This document shows positions 11,937 to 22,345 of a stretch of 64,000 nt of DNA, one piece after another. Origin of the DNA: Gonapodya sp. JEL0774 (taxonomy: Eukaryota > Monoblepharomycota > Monoblepharidomycetes > Monoblepharidales > Gonapodyaceae); assembly GCA_027604505.1 (NCBI GenBank), contig JADIIX010000007.1:176492-240491 (forward strand), read 5' to 3'. Numbering within the stretch: the stretch's first letter is position 1; each line of letters starts with the position of its first letter. The position numbers were made by a program, and so were the translations under genes. A model generated the notes under the pieces. That model was not told the DNA's origin. It searched no databases and worked only from the letters and a program-made list of their open reading frames with translations.

Positions 11937-14489
11937 GATGGGGATACTTTCAATAGAGACAATAATGCATGTGCTGACAAAAATCTTTGTTGTGCTGCCC
12001 CAGACTGGTCGCGACAAAGTTCCCCACGATATTTGGGAGTTATCTAAAAATCCTCATAGAGGAAGACGACAAAAAGGACATCGCGGATGCATTGCAGGTG
12101 TGTGTGGTGTGGTCCTCAATGAAATGGGCACATTGTCCTCTCTCTGAGGTTAAGGGATCTGAGATAGCCGGTCCTTCGCAGCTTCTGGAATCCCTGCCAT
12201 TCACTTTTGACACTCTTAAAGAATCCAAATTGGGTAAAATTGTGTTCAAGCTTGCATCACACAAGGACCCTGGTAATGTGATGGCCGTTCTGCTGTGTTT
12301 GCCTATGTGCTCATGATCTTTTCCCGCAAAGCTGTCAAATCGAGGGCCGAAATATTGATTGGGAAGTGGAAGCAGCTCGCAAACGGTCCAAGCGCTGAGG
12401 ACCACACGAGCACGACAGGAGTCAAGCGTCCTGCCACTGCAGACGAGCCCAATGATGGGATCAAAAAGGCGAAGTCTGAGAAAAAGCTGATACCAAAGGT
12501 TGCAACTTCGGGTCTGGCCACTAAATCTGCTGCAGCACCATCACCTGCGACAGCGGCCGCACCCCCAATCAATGGATTCGACATATTTTCTTATATTGAC
12601 AAGCAGACAGAAAAGCAATCTGAAGAGCGGAAGAAGAAGGAGGCAGCGGCAGCGGCGATGGCGCGATTGATTGCAAAACAGGAGGAGAACGAACGGTTGA
12701 ATCCAACACAACAATCACATGAAGGTATGGAGCTGGACCAAGACGCTGCTGGTACGCTGGCAGTTGCGATGGCTATGGACTGGAACCCGGTGGCAGCTGG
12801 TTGGTCTGTGCAGGGTACCGAGGGCATTTGGAATGGTGGGATTCAACCCCAAGCCGAAGTATCAGGGTTCACACAATTTTCTCAAGGTGCTGGATGGAGT
12901 ACCCCACTTCAGGGAGGTGCTGGGTGGAGTACTCCACTTCAGGGAGACCATTCAATGATGGAAGCTGACAGTACTCAGGCTCAGTATGGGGCACAAACGC
13001 AGTCGAAGCGCAAGAACTGGTCTAACGACCTTCACGAGAGTTCAGCTGAACAGCTCGAGCGGAAGCCACCCAAAACGCTAAAGAGTCAAGGTCCAATTTA
13101 CAAGCATTCCCGTACAAAGAAACCAGCAAAATCCATTCTAAAGCGGGCTGGTTCTACTCAAACGCCAAAGCGGGTGGAGTTCAACGACAAACAACTGACA
13201 CAAGTGAAAGAGTTTGTGGCTCTGGACGGGGAATGGCCTCCACGTCGAGTTATTGCTGTGTCTGGAGGGGGCGTTGACGTCGCGCAGAAAAGGCTGATGG
13301 AGGATAAGAATGAAGGAAAGCGGGCATACGAACAAACTAGAAACGCGATACGCGCTACCACAACGTGGCAAGAACTGAAACGTAGGTTTCTTGCCGTTTC
13401 AGCTCACTTGTATCTAGTTCACCTTATGTTGTCTTTCAGCGATGGTCGTTGTCTCTGACACTGATTGGGTGCCTCGGGGTACGCAGTCACTTGAGAAACT
13501 TTATCAAGAGCGTCGAGAGTCTATGGCGTTGAGTTATACTGTGATCGACGAACAATATATCCCTCACTCGCCTGCGGAGCCTGATCCAGAGGAGCTTTCC
13601 AAAATCCTCGTTTCCGATGCACAAATTCTCCAAATTCCTCTGTTCGATGTGAGTATTGCGCGAAGTTTTTGGCAAGAGAAATAAATCACTGATACTGTGT
13701 GAATTATAAAGCCGTCCGCCCCGGCTGAAACTGCGTACGCTCCTTCCCGAATACCTCCTGCGCAAACGCCGATTGTTGCGGTGATGCCGAGTCCGCTACC
13801 CAGTGCTCAAACAGAGAGTCTAAAACAATTGATCCTTCAATCCGGATTGGACGAATCTATCAAGGGCAACCCGGAACTTGTGTTGCAACTTTTGCAGAAT
13901 CAGGATCTGATTAAACACGCAATGCAGCAGCAGGCTCTTCAGCAAAGTACGTCCCAACTGCTCACACAAACGGGAGTTCCTTTCCAGACGTCACCTATTC
14001 CCGTGCATGATTCATCCTTCGGGTTTCCTGGAGGGACTATACCGGGTCCCACGTCCCAACCAAATCGTGGACCACAGTCGCTTCCTTCTCAACTTGAAAT
14101 GTTTTCTCGTGGTGATCGGTCGCGAAAATGGGATGACCACGATGAAGAAGATCAAACCCGAGATTCGAGGGAGCGTCGCTCATCAAACACGAGGGGCGGC
14201 TTTGGTCGTGGGGGTGCCGAAGAGCGAGGGAGCCGCGGCAGGGGAGGTTTCCGTGGTGGCGGACGTGGAGGAGGTATTCAACAGTTTGAAGAGCCGAGGA
14301 CTTGCAAATTTTATGCCAACGGGGACTGTAAGCATGGGAAGTCGTGCTGGAATTTGTGGGTACTGTCTGCTGTGGCCTTGCTGTGATTTTGTAAACACAG
14401 CATTTTGTTCCTTCAGGCATCGCAAAAGCGACAATGCTCCCATATCAGAAGAGACTACTGGGAGCCGAAAAATGGGCTCCCCACGATAG
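10093..14489 (+). CDS. PNUTS/Ppn1/LUMINIDEPENDENS-like PP1 scaffold: homeodomain + TFIIS-N (LW) + RVxF + CCCH finger
   Basis: The exon chain keeps frame through at least ten short GT-AG introns. In order: a Gln/Met-rich N terminus; a homeodomain from about 10447, with KNFSPAEKAKMMALFEQNQ, LAAEFGRPVNS and, across an intron, IRNWFQTERTKFKKARA (helix 3 keeps the W-F-Q...R core); an acidic Ser-rich linker (11200-11740); a TFIIS-N/LW domain (about 12006-12385) with FGSYLKILIEEDDKKDIADA, LLESLPFTFDTLKESKLGK and AEILIGKWKQL; a PP1-docking RVxF motif (KRVEF, about 13170); an Arg/Gly-rich stretch; and a CCCH finger CKFYANGDCKHGKSCWNLH near the C terminus. LW, RVxF and CCCH in this order are the layout of animal PNUTS, a subunit of the PP1 module that acts on RNA polymerase II termination. 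A homeodomain plus LW domain is the layout of plant LUMINIDEPENDENS. The main doubt is whether it is one gene or two; phases at every junction favour one. Confidence 0.78.
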
Positions 14490-14668
14490 TTACTAAATAT
14501 GTGATACCAACTTGTAAATCCATTTCAAAGTGCGCTCTCATTTGAGTCTATCTCAAATACACATCCCATACGCCCACATACCCAGAACTCCTACTAGGGC
14601 CCATCACCAATCATACCAAAGTCCCACCACCATCACCTCATACCTTCGTACATAAGATTCCTAGTAGA

Positions 14669-17129
14669 TTATCGCATTCCTAACTTTGACGCCAACTGTG
14701 GGAACTGTTGAAGAACATCCCGTTGTGCTAATGCCGCAGTTCTGAACATAACATTTTGTACAACCTCGGGCTCCGTGCGGGAGAGAGATATGGCCTGCCC
14801 GAAATCATTTCGCGGTTACCCCAGATCACAGAAACGTGCAACCAACCTACTTCCGACACCACACAAGTTACTCACAACTTCGTATTTTTCCAATGCCTCA
14901 TCAAGTTTGTTCTGCTGCATGAGGATCTGCGCCCATTGTGCGTACGCGAGGTCACATTTTGGGTCTACTTCTGTGGCTCGACGGCAAAACTGTTCCGCCT
15001 GCGCGAGATCTTGCCTTTGGATATAGGAGAAGGCTCAAGAGGAGGGATGGAGGAGGGATGAGATGGGCACAGTGAGCGTTGAAGCAAGCAAAAGGACTCA
15101 GGGGGGATTCTCTGTTGAATGTGTCAATCACCTTTGTTCATATACGACAGGGGCGAGACGGGCCGGATCTTGATAGCCTTGTCAAAGTTGCTGACGGCTT
15201 CGTCAAATCTCTGACATAGATCAGAAGAGTCAACGAATTGTGCACCGAACTCTCTTTCAATTAACGCCCCAAACCGACCTGCATATCCAAAAGAATCTCC
15301 CCATAATAATTCCACACATCTGCACTCCCAGGGTTTCTTCTTGAACACTCTTCGAATCCCTGAAGAGCTTTATCTACCTGACCCAGCCTGTATTGCAGAA
15401 CCGCAATTTGAATCTGGTTGAAAACAAACGTGGGATCCAGGCGGAGGGCTTTTTCGTAGTCCTCGAGTGCCTCGTTGTTGTTCCCCAATAGGAAACGGAC
15501 TTGACCGCGGTGATAAAATGTATCTGGGTCCTGCGGGCTAGTCTCGGTGGCGCTGGTTCGGAAAGCAGCACGGGAGACGTACGTCCAGCGTGAGAGCGGT
15601 TTGAGACAGTCGAATCACACGCACCGGTCAAACTCCTCGAGCGCCTTTGGAATGTCACCCTTTTCCATGTAGCATCCCGCGAACTTCACAATACTGTTCA
15701 CATTGGCCTTGTCGGCTTGAATGGACTGAAACGACAATGTGTAAATCAGCAGCATAAAACACTCCACAACTTCACCCAAACCCACCTTCTCAAACGCCTC
15801 CATCGCGCCATCAATCTCCGCCAGCAAGAATTTGAACGTCCCCAGCAAGTTCCATGCCATTGATGTCAAACCAGGGTCTAGTCCACTCATATCGCCATTT
15901 GTGGTTTCCTTGATCTCGACAAGAGCAGAGTTATAGTCGCGAGCGTGAACAAGGTCAACAGCTTTTTTGAGATGAATGTGGGCAGGGGTTGGTGGAGGGT
16001 CTGGAATGGTGGAGGAGGAATAGCCTTTGGGAGACAGGGGTAAACAGAGTTCCGGCGACTAGCACACGATCTCAAATTATCACCTCCTCTAAACGAATCC
16101 AGATATGCTGTAATGAACACGGGGCTGGGCAATTCTGGGTGCTCTCGTTTGACCTTCATAATGTCTCCTGCTTTGACCTTGGCTAGGTCCCGGAGCACCC
16201 TGTCTGTAGTCTTGACCGTTTCGTCTTTCTTAAACTCTTCCATAATGCATGTCGCGGTGTAATCCACCAAGCTCTGGTACAGCTCGTTCTTCCGTTCGTA
16301 GGCGGTTCCTCGGCGGTAGAGGGATTTAACGTACGAGGGATTAAGGCGGAGGGCAGCGGTACAGTCTTGAATGCATTCATCGAGTTTGGAGAGGTTCATG
16401 AAACAGGCTTGGCGGCAGATGGGAATGAGAGAGAGTGCTCCCCTTATTCAAGTTTCTGATCATCAAACCCCGCAACCTCAAACTCACCTGCCCGGTTACT
16501 GTAAAACACTGAGTCATCCGGATTATACTCTATTGCCTCTGTGTATGCCTCCACAGCTTCTTTATACCTCTTTTGCTCATAGAGCTTATTCCCCCTGTTT
16601 TTTGCTGCCTTTGACCGGTCCGCCTTCTCGGCCGGGGTCAGCTTCGCATTGGCGGTGGCCAAACCAGAGGTAGTACCGGCTGCGGGGGCGATAGAAGGGG
16701 TGGTGTCGGTTGAGGAGCCGTCTGGCGAACGGGTGATGTGGGAGATCCAGAAGTGTGGAGCAGAATTCCCGAAAGCAGGGGGTGGTGGGAAATGGAAAAC
16801 GAAGCGATATCAGGCATGTGGGAAGTATCTCGCGAAGGGATCCCTCCGGAAGAGCTCCCAGTCTCGGGCAGTTGAAGAATCTTCCACCCACTTGAACCTG
16901 CATCTAGCCTATCCGACTTCTTTTTCAAAGCCGACTTTGGCAGCGTCTTCGCGGGAGGCATCGCTGGACGAGTGTAGAGATAAACGGCAACTCCGGTAAC
17001 GACAACAGCAGCTGCAGCGGCACCGATGACTATGTAGTTGAAGGAGGAGTTTGATGGGCCATCTGGTGCAGAAGAGCTAGCGGCAGGAATCGAGGGTGCA
17101 GCGCCCGATGGCACAGGTGGTGATGCCAT
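14669..17129 (-). CDS. TOM70: Mitochondrial import receptor TOM70 (TPR protein)
   Basis: TOM70 is an outer-membrane receptor that takes chaperone-bound carrier precursors and passes them to the TOM pore. The N terminus has a short Pro/Ser-rich segment and one membrane anchor (YIVIGAAAAAVVVTGVAVYL, about 17040-16980), then a basic linker. TPR repeats follow: NRGNKLYEQKRYKEAVEAYT (about 16600), an ALRLNPSYVKSLYRRGTAYE repeat (about 16330), and further repeats to the C terminus, where the last exon ends with LSRTEPEVVQNVMFRTAALAQ and a stop at 14669-14671. The match continues to the very end of the family. Several GT-AG introns interrupt it. An in-frame upstream ATG at 17249 would add 40 residues before the anchor; 17129 gives the more usual short leader. 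It is divergent from a CHCHD2-type gene. Confidence 0.94.
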
Positions 17130-17609
17130 CGCCGGCTGTAGGGAGGACGCGGGAGAGCAGGATGTCTTATGGGCAGGTGAGGCGAAGGAAATCACTTTAG
17201 TAAGTGGGACGTGTGCAGGTTGCGAAAACTGATTCCAATAAAATGCCACCAGAAACGTTCACTCCTCGAGTTCTGTGACTATTCAGCGCTCACGAGGATC
17301 AAATCCAAGCAGGTTTTTTGATTTGGACGTGGGACTGTTGGTATCGATGTTGCCTCGAGTCGTAGCAGTCTTCATATGTACACTAATATATTGCATGCGC
17401 TAGAGAAATATTCCATGGGAATACAGACATTTTGTATGAGAACAGCAAAAAGGAAATGGAACGAGCAAGAAGGACGGCGGGAAAACCGAAAAATCCGTGT
17501 CGAAACCTCAACGTGGTCAAATCTCGCCAATTCGTTTTTCGTCCCTTCCAATCCACGCCAATCCCGTTTTCCAACCCAACTTCACAGTAAAGCAACTTCC
17601 AGTTCAGTC
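17130..17609. promoter_or_regulatory. Divergent intergenic region TOM70 / CHCHD2-type gene
   Basis: This 480-base gap separates two divergent genes for mitochondrial proteins. No RNA gene or repeat was seen. The segment 17360-17480 is AT-rich. A shared promoter is possible but not shown by any motif I could identify. Confidence 0.35.
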
Positions 17610-18547
17610 ATGCCTCGTCGTTCTGCACCTTCTCGCCCGTCTGGGTCGCGATCCGCCTCCACCCACGCTCCTTCCCAACCTCAGCACCACGCCCCGCCTG
17701 CTCAGCACCCTCCCGCAGTCGCACCGGCCGCTGCCGTCGGTCAGCCTATGCAACAGCAAAGGCAGGTGCGTTTCCAAACTTTTGAGAAGACGGGCATGGA
17801 TTGTCCAACTTCCGAAAAGGTCGAACCTTTCTCGCAGAGGGCATCGCGCTCTCCATTGCAAAGTGGGGGTGCTCCCTCTTGCAGTAATCCGTTTATATGT
17901 TCATGAAGAGTTTTTCTCTGCTTCGCGTTCGTCGCACAAGTCTTTGTCTTTCTGAACGCTAAGTTCCGTTCTTCCCTGTTTCAGCCGGGCCTCTTTGCCC
18001 AAATGGCATCCACTGCCGCCGGTGAGCCTTCTTTTGAGGGTTTTTGAGACTCAGCTATTGGCTTCATTCATGCCCCTTCCCCTTGCCTCCGATCTTTACC
18101 TCCCGGCGATGCATTTCAGGTGTTGCTGTCGGCTCCACCATCGGACACACCCTCGGGCACGCAGTCACCGGGAGTGAGTGACAAAATTGCCCCACTTATA
18201 TGCATTAATGTTCATTACGGTTCTCTTCCCCGATTTCCGTGCAGTGTTCGGTGGAAGCTCCCAGCCGGCCGCACCTGCCCCCGTTCAGCAGGAGCAGCAG
18301 TACGTGCAACAACAGCGCGTGAACCCTTGCGAGGCAGACTCGAAGGCGTTCCTTGCTTGTCTGGAAAAGGTCAGTTCCGCCCAAATATCAGGGCCCTCAT
18401 TCTCTAGTGCAACGTCACCAAATCCAGCTCACTTTTCATCCACCCTTTCTTCCGCTACACCCACAGAGCAATAACGATATTGGTAGCTGCCAATTCTACT
18501 TCGACTCGCTCAAGGCATGCCAGGCCACTTCCCAGACGTACGCTTAG
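17610..18547 (+). CDS. MIX17: CHCHD2/CHCHD10/MIX17-type twin CX9C mitochondrial protein
   Basis: A small intermembrane-space protein of the CHCHD2/10 family, linked in animals to cristae and respiratory-chain upkeep. Five short exons join: a basic Ser/Pro/Gln-rich N terminus (MPRRSAPSRPSGSRSAS...), then PGLFAQMASTAAG, the hydrophobic glycine-rich VAVGSTIGHTLGHAVTG, and a C-terminal CHCH domain with NPCEADSKAFLACLEK and SCQFYFDSLKACQ. Both Cys-x9-Cys pairs are visible, with the second pair in the final exon. The stop TAG is at 18545-18547. Four introns in under 1 kb is dense even for this window. The family call is secure; which human paralogue it corresponds to cannot be decided. Confidence 0.93.
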
Positions 18548-18737
18548 AACGGATTTCGGAGCTTCATCACTATGCGGGATTAGAGAAAAATGAGAACCAG
18601 GCGGGACACGAGGAGATAGCATTCTAGCGTAGAACGTAGGAGATATATTACACATTATGATGACAAACTTGAAAAAAAGGACTCTCACCTGGACGTTGCC
18701 GAGGAAAGTTCGAGGGCCATTTTGCATATTTCAAAAC

Positions 18738-21700
18738 ATGGAATCCCCAGCAACACCGCAACCGCTCCTACGCAAGCTCTCCCGTCTTGGCCCTCCCAGT
18801 GCCAGCAGTAGCTCGGCTACGCCCCAAAACCTCAATGAATCATCCGACTCACCCTCCTTCTCCCCTCCCCCGAAACCAAACTTCCGCCGTCCGCCTGCAC
18901 CGGAAGCCTCCACGATGGGAACGGATCCGCCCGCCACCACTACTGTGACACCAGTGCTCGCCGACTCTCCTGCACTCCGCGCGTTATTTGCAGAATCCGC
19001 TCCTAGGCAGGTTGAAGCGCTAACTGAGTCCGGCCCTCAAATTGTGGTTATCACAGAAGAGTACGAGATTTTCGCATCGGAAATGGAGAGGAAGAAATCA
19101 GAGATTCCGATCAGGATCGTGGACGCGCCGATCGACGAAATGGAATTGGAAGCAGGAGAGGGACTGTCGGTGGTGGAGGTGTATGAGCAATTGGCAGCAG
19201 AGAGGTGATTACATTACATTATTCGAGACATCTTTAAGATGTTGTTGCAAATCCTGGGCCGTTCTGCTGGACTAAACGTGAACGGACGTCGAAACCCCAT
19301 CAGGTTCAATGTCCTGGCAACAGACTTCCAACTTAAACCTCTCGACAACTTTGCTCTCGAGGCAGAAAGGCAAAACTGGGAACTAGAACGCAACACGTGG
19401 AATCTTGTTTCGAGGTTGTTTGGGTGAGTTGAAGGATGTTTCTGCTCACGGCTGTCCAACGTAACCAGCTTCATCCAACAGCCTCCGCCTCCTCACATCA
19501 TTCCCGTCTTCGGTACCACCTCCACCTCCTAACCCTTATCTCTCCGATAACGCCCTGCTCACTCATCACCTTAACAACTCCCTCCAGCACTCCACGGACC
19601 TTGCTGTCCTTCAGTGGCTTCAGGAAACCGCACCTGACTCATCTCTCCGTGACGGGCCGGATGAGGGACGATCGCGGTGGTGGGGCGGTACGGTGGATGC
19701 ACTCAAGCGCAAGGGCGGGCTGACTACAACGAGTTTGGACCCTGATAGCCCGTTGAGGGGCGGTTTGGCGCTGAACCAGGCTGACGCGGCGCTAGACGGA
19801 AAGACAAATCGGGCACTGTTTGGAATGGTGAGGCGGGGCGCAATGGAAGGAGTCGCGGCGATATGTGGAACCCAGGCTGCTGACTGGAGGGCTGCGAGTT
19901 TGTGTGGTAGCAGAGTGTATGGAGAGGAGCTGGAGGAATCTGGGCTGGACGAAGGTGGGAACAGGAATAGGGATTTGTGGAAGGCCATGTGCTGGGAGGT
20001 GGCGAGGGAGGTGAGCACCGCGTCGAGCTGGGGTTTCGTGGTGATGATTCATCATTGACTTCTTTGAAAGGCTAGCTATGACAAGTATGAGCGGGCTCTT
20101 TATGCGAGCATGTGTGGAGACATTCAAAATGTGAGCTCTAGGTTTACTTGGATTGTCTTCTTGGAGGTCACAATCGATTCACTACCCTCAAAGATACTTG
20201 ACGTCTGTGAAACTTGGGAGGATCACTTGTGGGCGTATTACACATCTTTGACGGAAATGACAGCAACGCAGGTGACTCTACAAAAGACCAGCATTTTCAG
20301 TCTGTGGGCAACATTCGTTTCTGCGCCAGGTCCTACGGAAATACCCTCTCCCACCTCTCCCTGCTCCCGTTTCCGACTTCCTAACTCCCGTCATTCTCGA
20401 TTCGCTTACTCCTGCCGATATCTTTGACCGCGTGAGCCGTCTGTTCGCAAACCGTCGAGTTCCTCTGGCAATATCTGGCTGGCACCGCATACAGCAGCAC
20501 TTAATTTTGGATCGGCTTCCAGAACTCTTCTCTGAGATTGTTCGCGAGACACGGGAGGAGGAAGAAGAGGCCATTCGGAGCCTACAAAGTGGGAGGCAAC
20601 CAGTTGCGAGGACATCGTACCTCCACCCCCATATGTTGCGATTCCTCACCCACTTGGCACTCGTAATTCGACAGTGCGTCAGTGCCGGGCTGATGACTTG
20701 GGATCGAATAGGAGATCTGGAACATGTTATTGTTGTTTACGCTGGATTGATGATTAAGGCCAAAAAGGTGAGTTGGAGGACTATCAATATTCGATATTCA
20801 ACACAGATTCATTAGCTATTCTCGTTTTGCGCACGAGCAGCCAATCTTAGTGGCCATATACACGTCACAACTTCCGACAACACTCCAGAGGACAATCTAC
20901 CCGACTCTTCTCGAAACTATTCAACAGCCAGCGGCTGTTCGTCACGCGTACCTGGAGCTTGCTACCAAATTTGGCATGGATGCTAAAAACCTTGCTCAAA
21001 CGCTTCTTGTTAATGGTTTCCAGGACGGTGTTATGAGGATTCCATTGCCTTCGTCGGCGAGTGAGGTTGAAGTAAGAGCATCAGATGTTCTGGGCCATGT
21101 TGAAGATGTGGAACAGAAGGAAGTGAGATTGCTGGAGTGGTTGGACTGGAAGGCTGGGTGGTGGGCGGAGAAAGTGCAAGCTGTCAATTTCTTGATGCGA
21201 CGTTGGCTTCGTGAGTGTCCGTATTCGTAATGTGGATGGACGTTGAATTCTTATCTGACCTGACCATGCGTTAGTTCAGGGAAATCTTGCTGCAGCACGG
21301 CATCTCCTAGTGACACATGTTGCGAATCCTCCTCCACTCCCCGATGGAGTCAAGGTGACAAGCCTTGGTGCAGTATCTCACGACAAACGGCTCATGTGGG
21401 AAACAGCTCAAGTTTTCGAAATGGCTGAGGAGAAAGTCCTCGTTGACGGAATCCTCAAGCTAGCCGAGTGGAAGAAAAAAATGGCCGAGAAACCGAGAGG
21501 CGGAATCAGGTATGGGCTTGTCTGTGTCCTTCGCCATAGAGAAAATTAAAAGAATATCCTCAAGGGGATTGGAGCTTCTTGACGAGAATGCTTTTGTTGA
21601 TTGGAAGAATGAGGTTTCCAAGATATCTGCGGCGGTCGTCAAGGGGCTACGGAGTTTTGTGTTCACCCGATTATTGGAAGTGGAAGAGGGATGGCGGAGT

Positions 21701-22200
21701 GAGTTGTGCGCTCTGACTATACTATCGCAAATAATCTTCACATAATGTTCTCGCATAGAGCTTGACGAACATGCTCTAGTCAGAGAAGTTGCATTGCTCC
21801 GAGAGATTTACGTTCCGGAGTCTGTTCTCTGGTTGATGGAGGTGCTGTACGAGACCCGAGACATTTTTCCAAAGTAAGGGACGCCTCCTTTTTTTGCATT
21901 CGGTACCTCAGAGAATGTGTTTCTAGCGCGATCGACGAAGCAAATGAAATCATCATGGAAGCAAGCGACTCCAATGATAAACGAGGGCACCCTATCGCCG
22001 ATATTCTGAAACGCAACCGAACATTGGCTTCTCGAGTGTCGAAAGTACATCCGGAGCCTCTAAAAGGAGAAGTTGGGTGGAACGAGGCGTCGAACGCCGA
22101 GCTGAACTATTGGGACTTGTTTGAGAATTGGGTTCGCCTTTTTGCCGTTCCAGCAACGAGTAGTGTTAAGGTTAAAGATAAGGGTAAAGGAAAGCGATGA
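18738..22200 (+). CDS. NUP84: Nuclear pore Y-complex nucleoporin NUP84/NUP107
   Basis: A scaffold nucleoporin of the Y (Nup107-160) complex, all-helical and stably bound to the pore. The N terminus is Ser/Pro-rich and disordered (18738-18950). The conserved core begins around 19240. The clearest match lies at 19800-20230: a helix pair FGMVRRGAMEGVAAICG, then ADWRAASLCGSR, NRDLWKAMCWEVARE, YERALYASMCGDIQN and VCETWEDHLWAYYTSL, the typical run of NUP107 and Nup84. Later exons (20830-22200) continue as helical segments, ending with a basic KVKDKGKGKR tail and a TGA at 22198-22200. About ten GT-AG introns are implied. Start chosen at MESPATPQPLL because it is the first ATG of the open exon after upstream stops; an earlier ATG at 18657 would add 27 residues. 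Confidence 0.88.
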
Positions 22201-22345
22201 GAAATAGAGAGCACTGCATACCTACTTTTCGACGTTTGCATGGATGTGGTGAGAACCTCAGCCTCCGAATGACCTGTTCCACATCGGCTTAAAATATGCG
22301 ACGCTTCTCACACCCCTTTGAACCAAGAAGACCTGGGACCGTGGA

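Noticed and set aside
11899-11937. T-rich tract resembling a terminator or retroelement tail
   Set aside because: It lies in an intron of the PNUTS-like gene, between EEVRR and LVATKF, and reads as a pyrimidine-rich intron segment; no target-site duplication or element body is seen.
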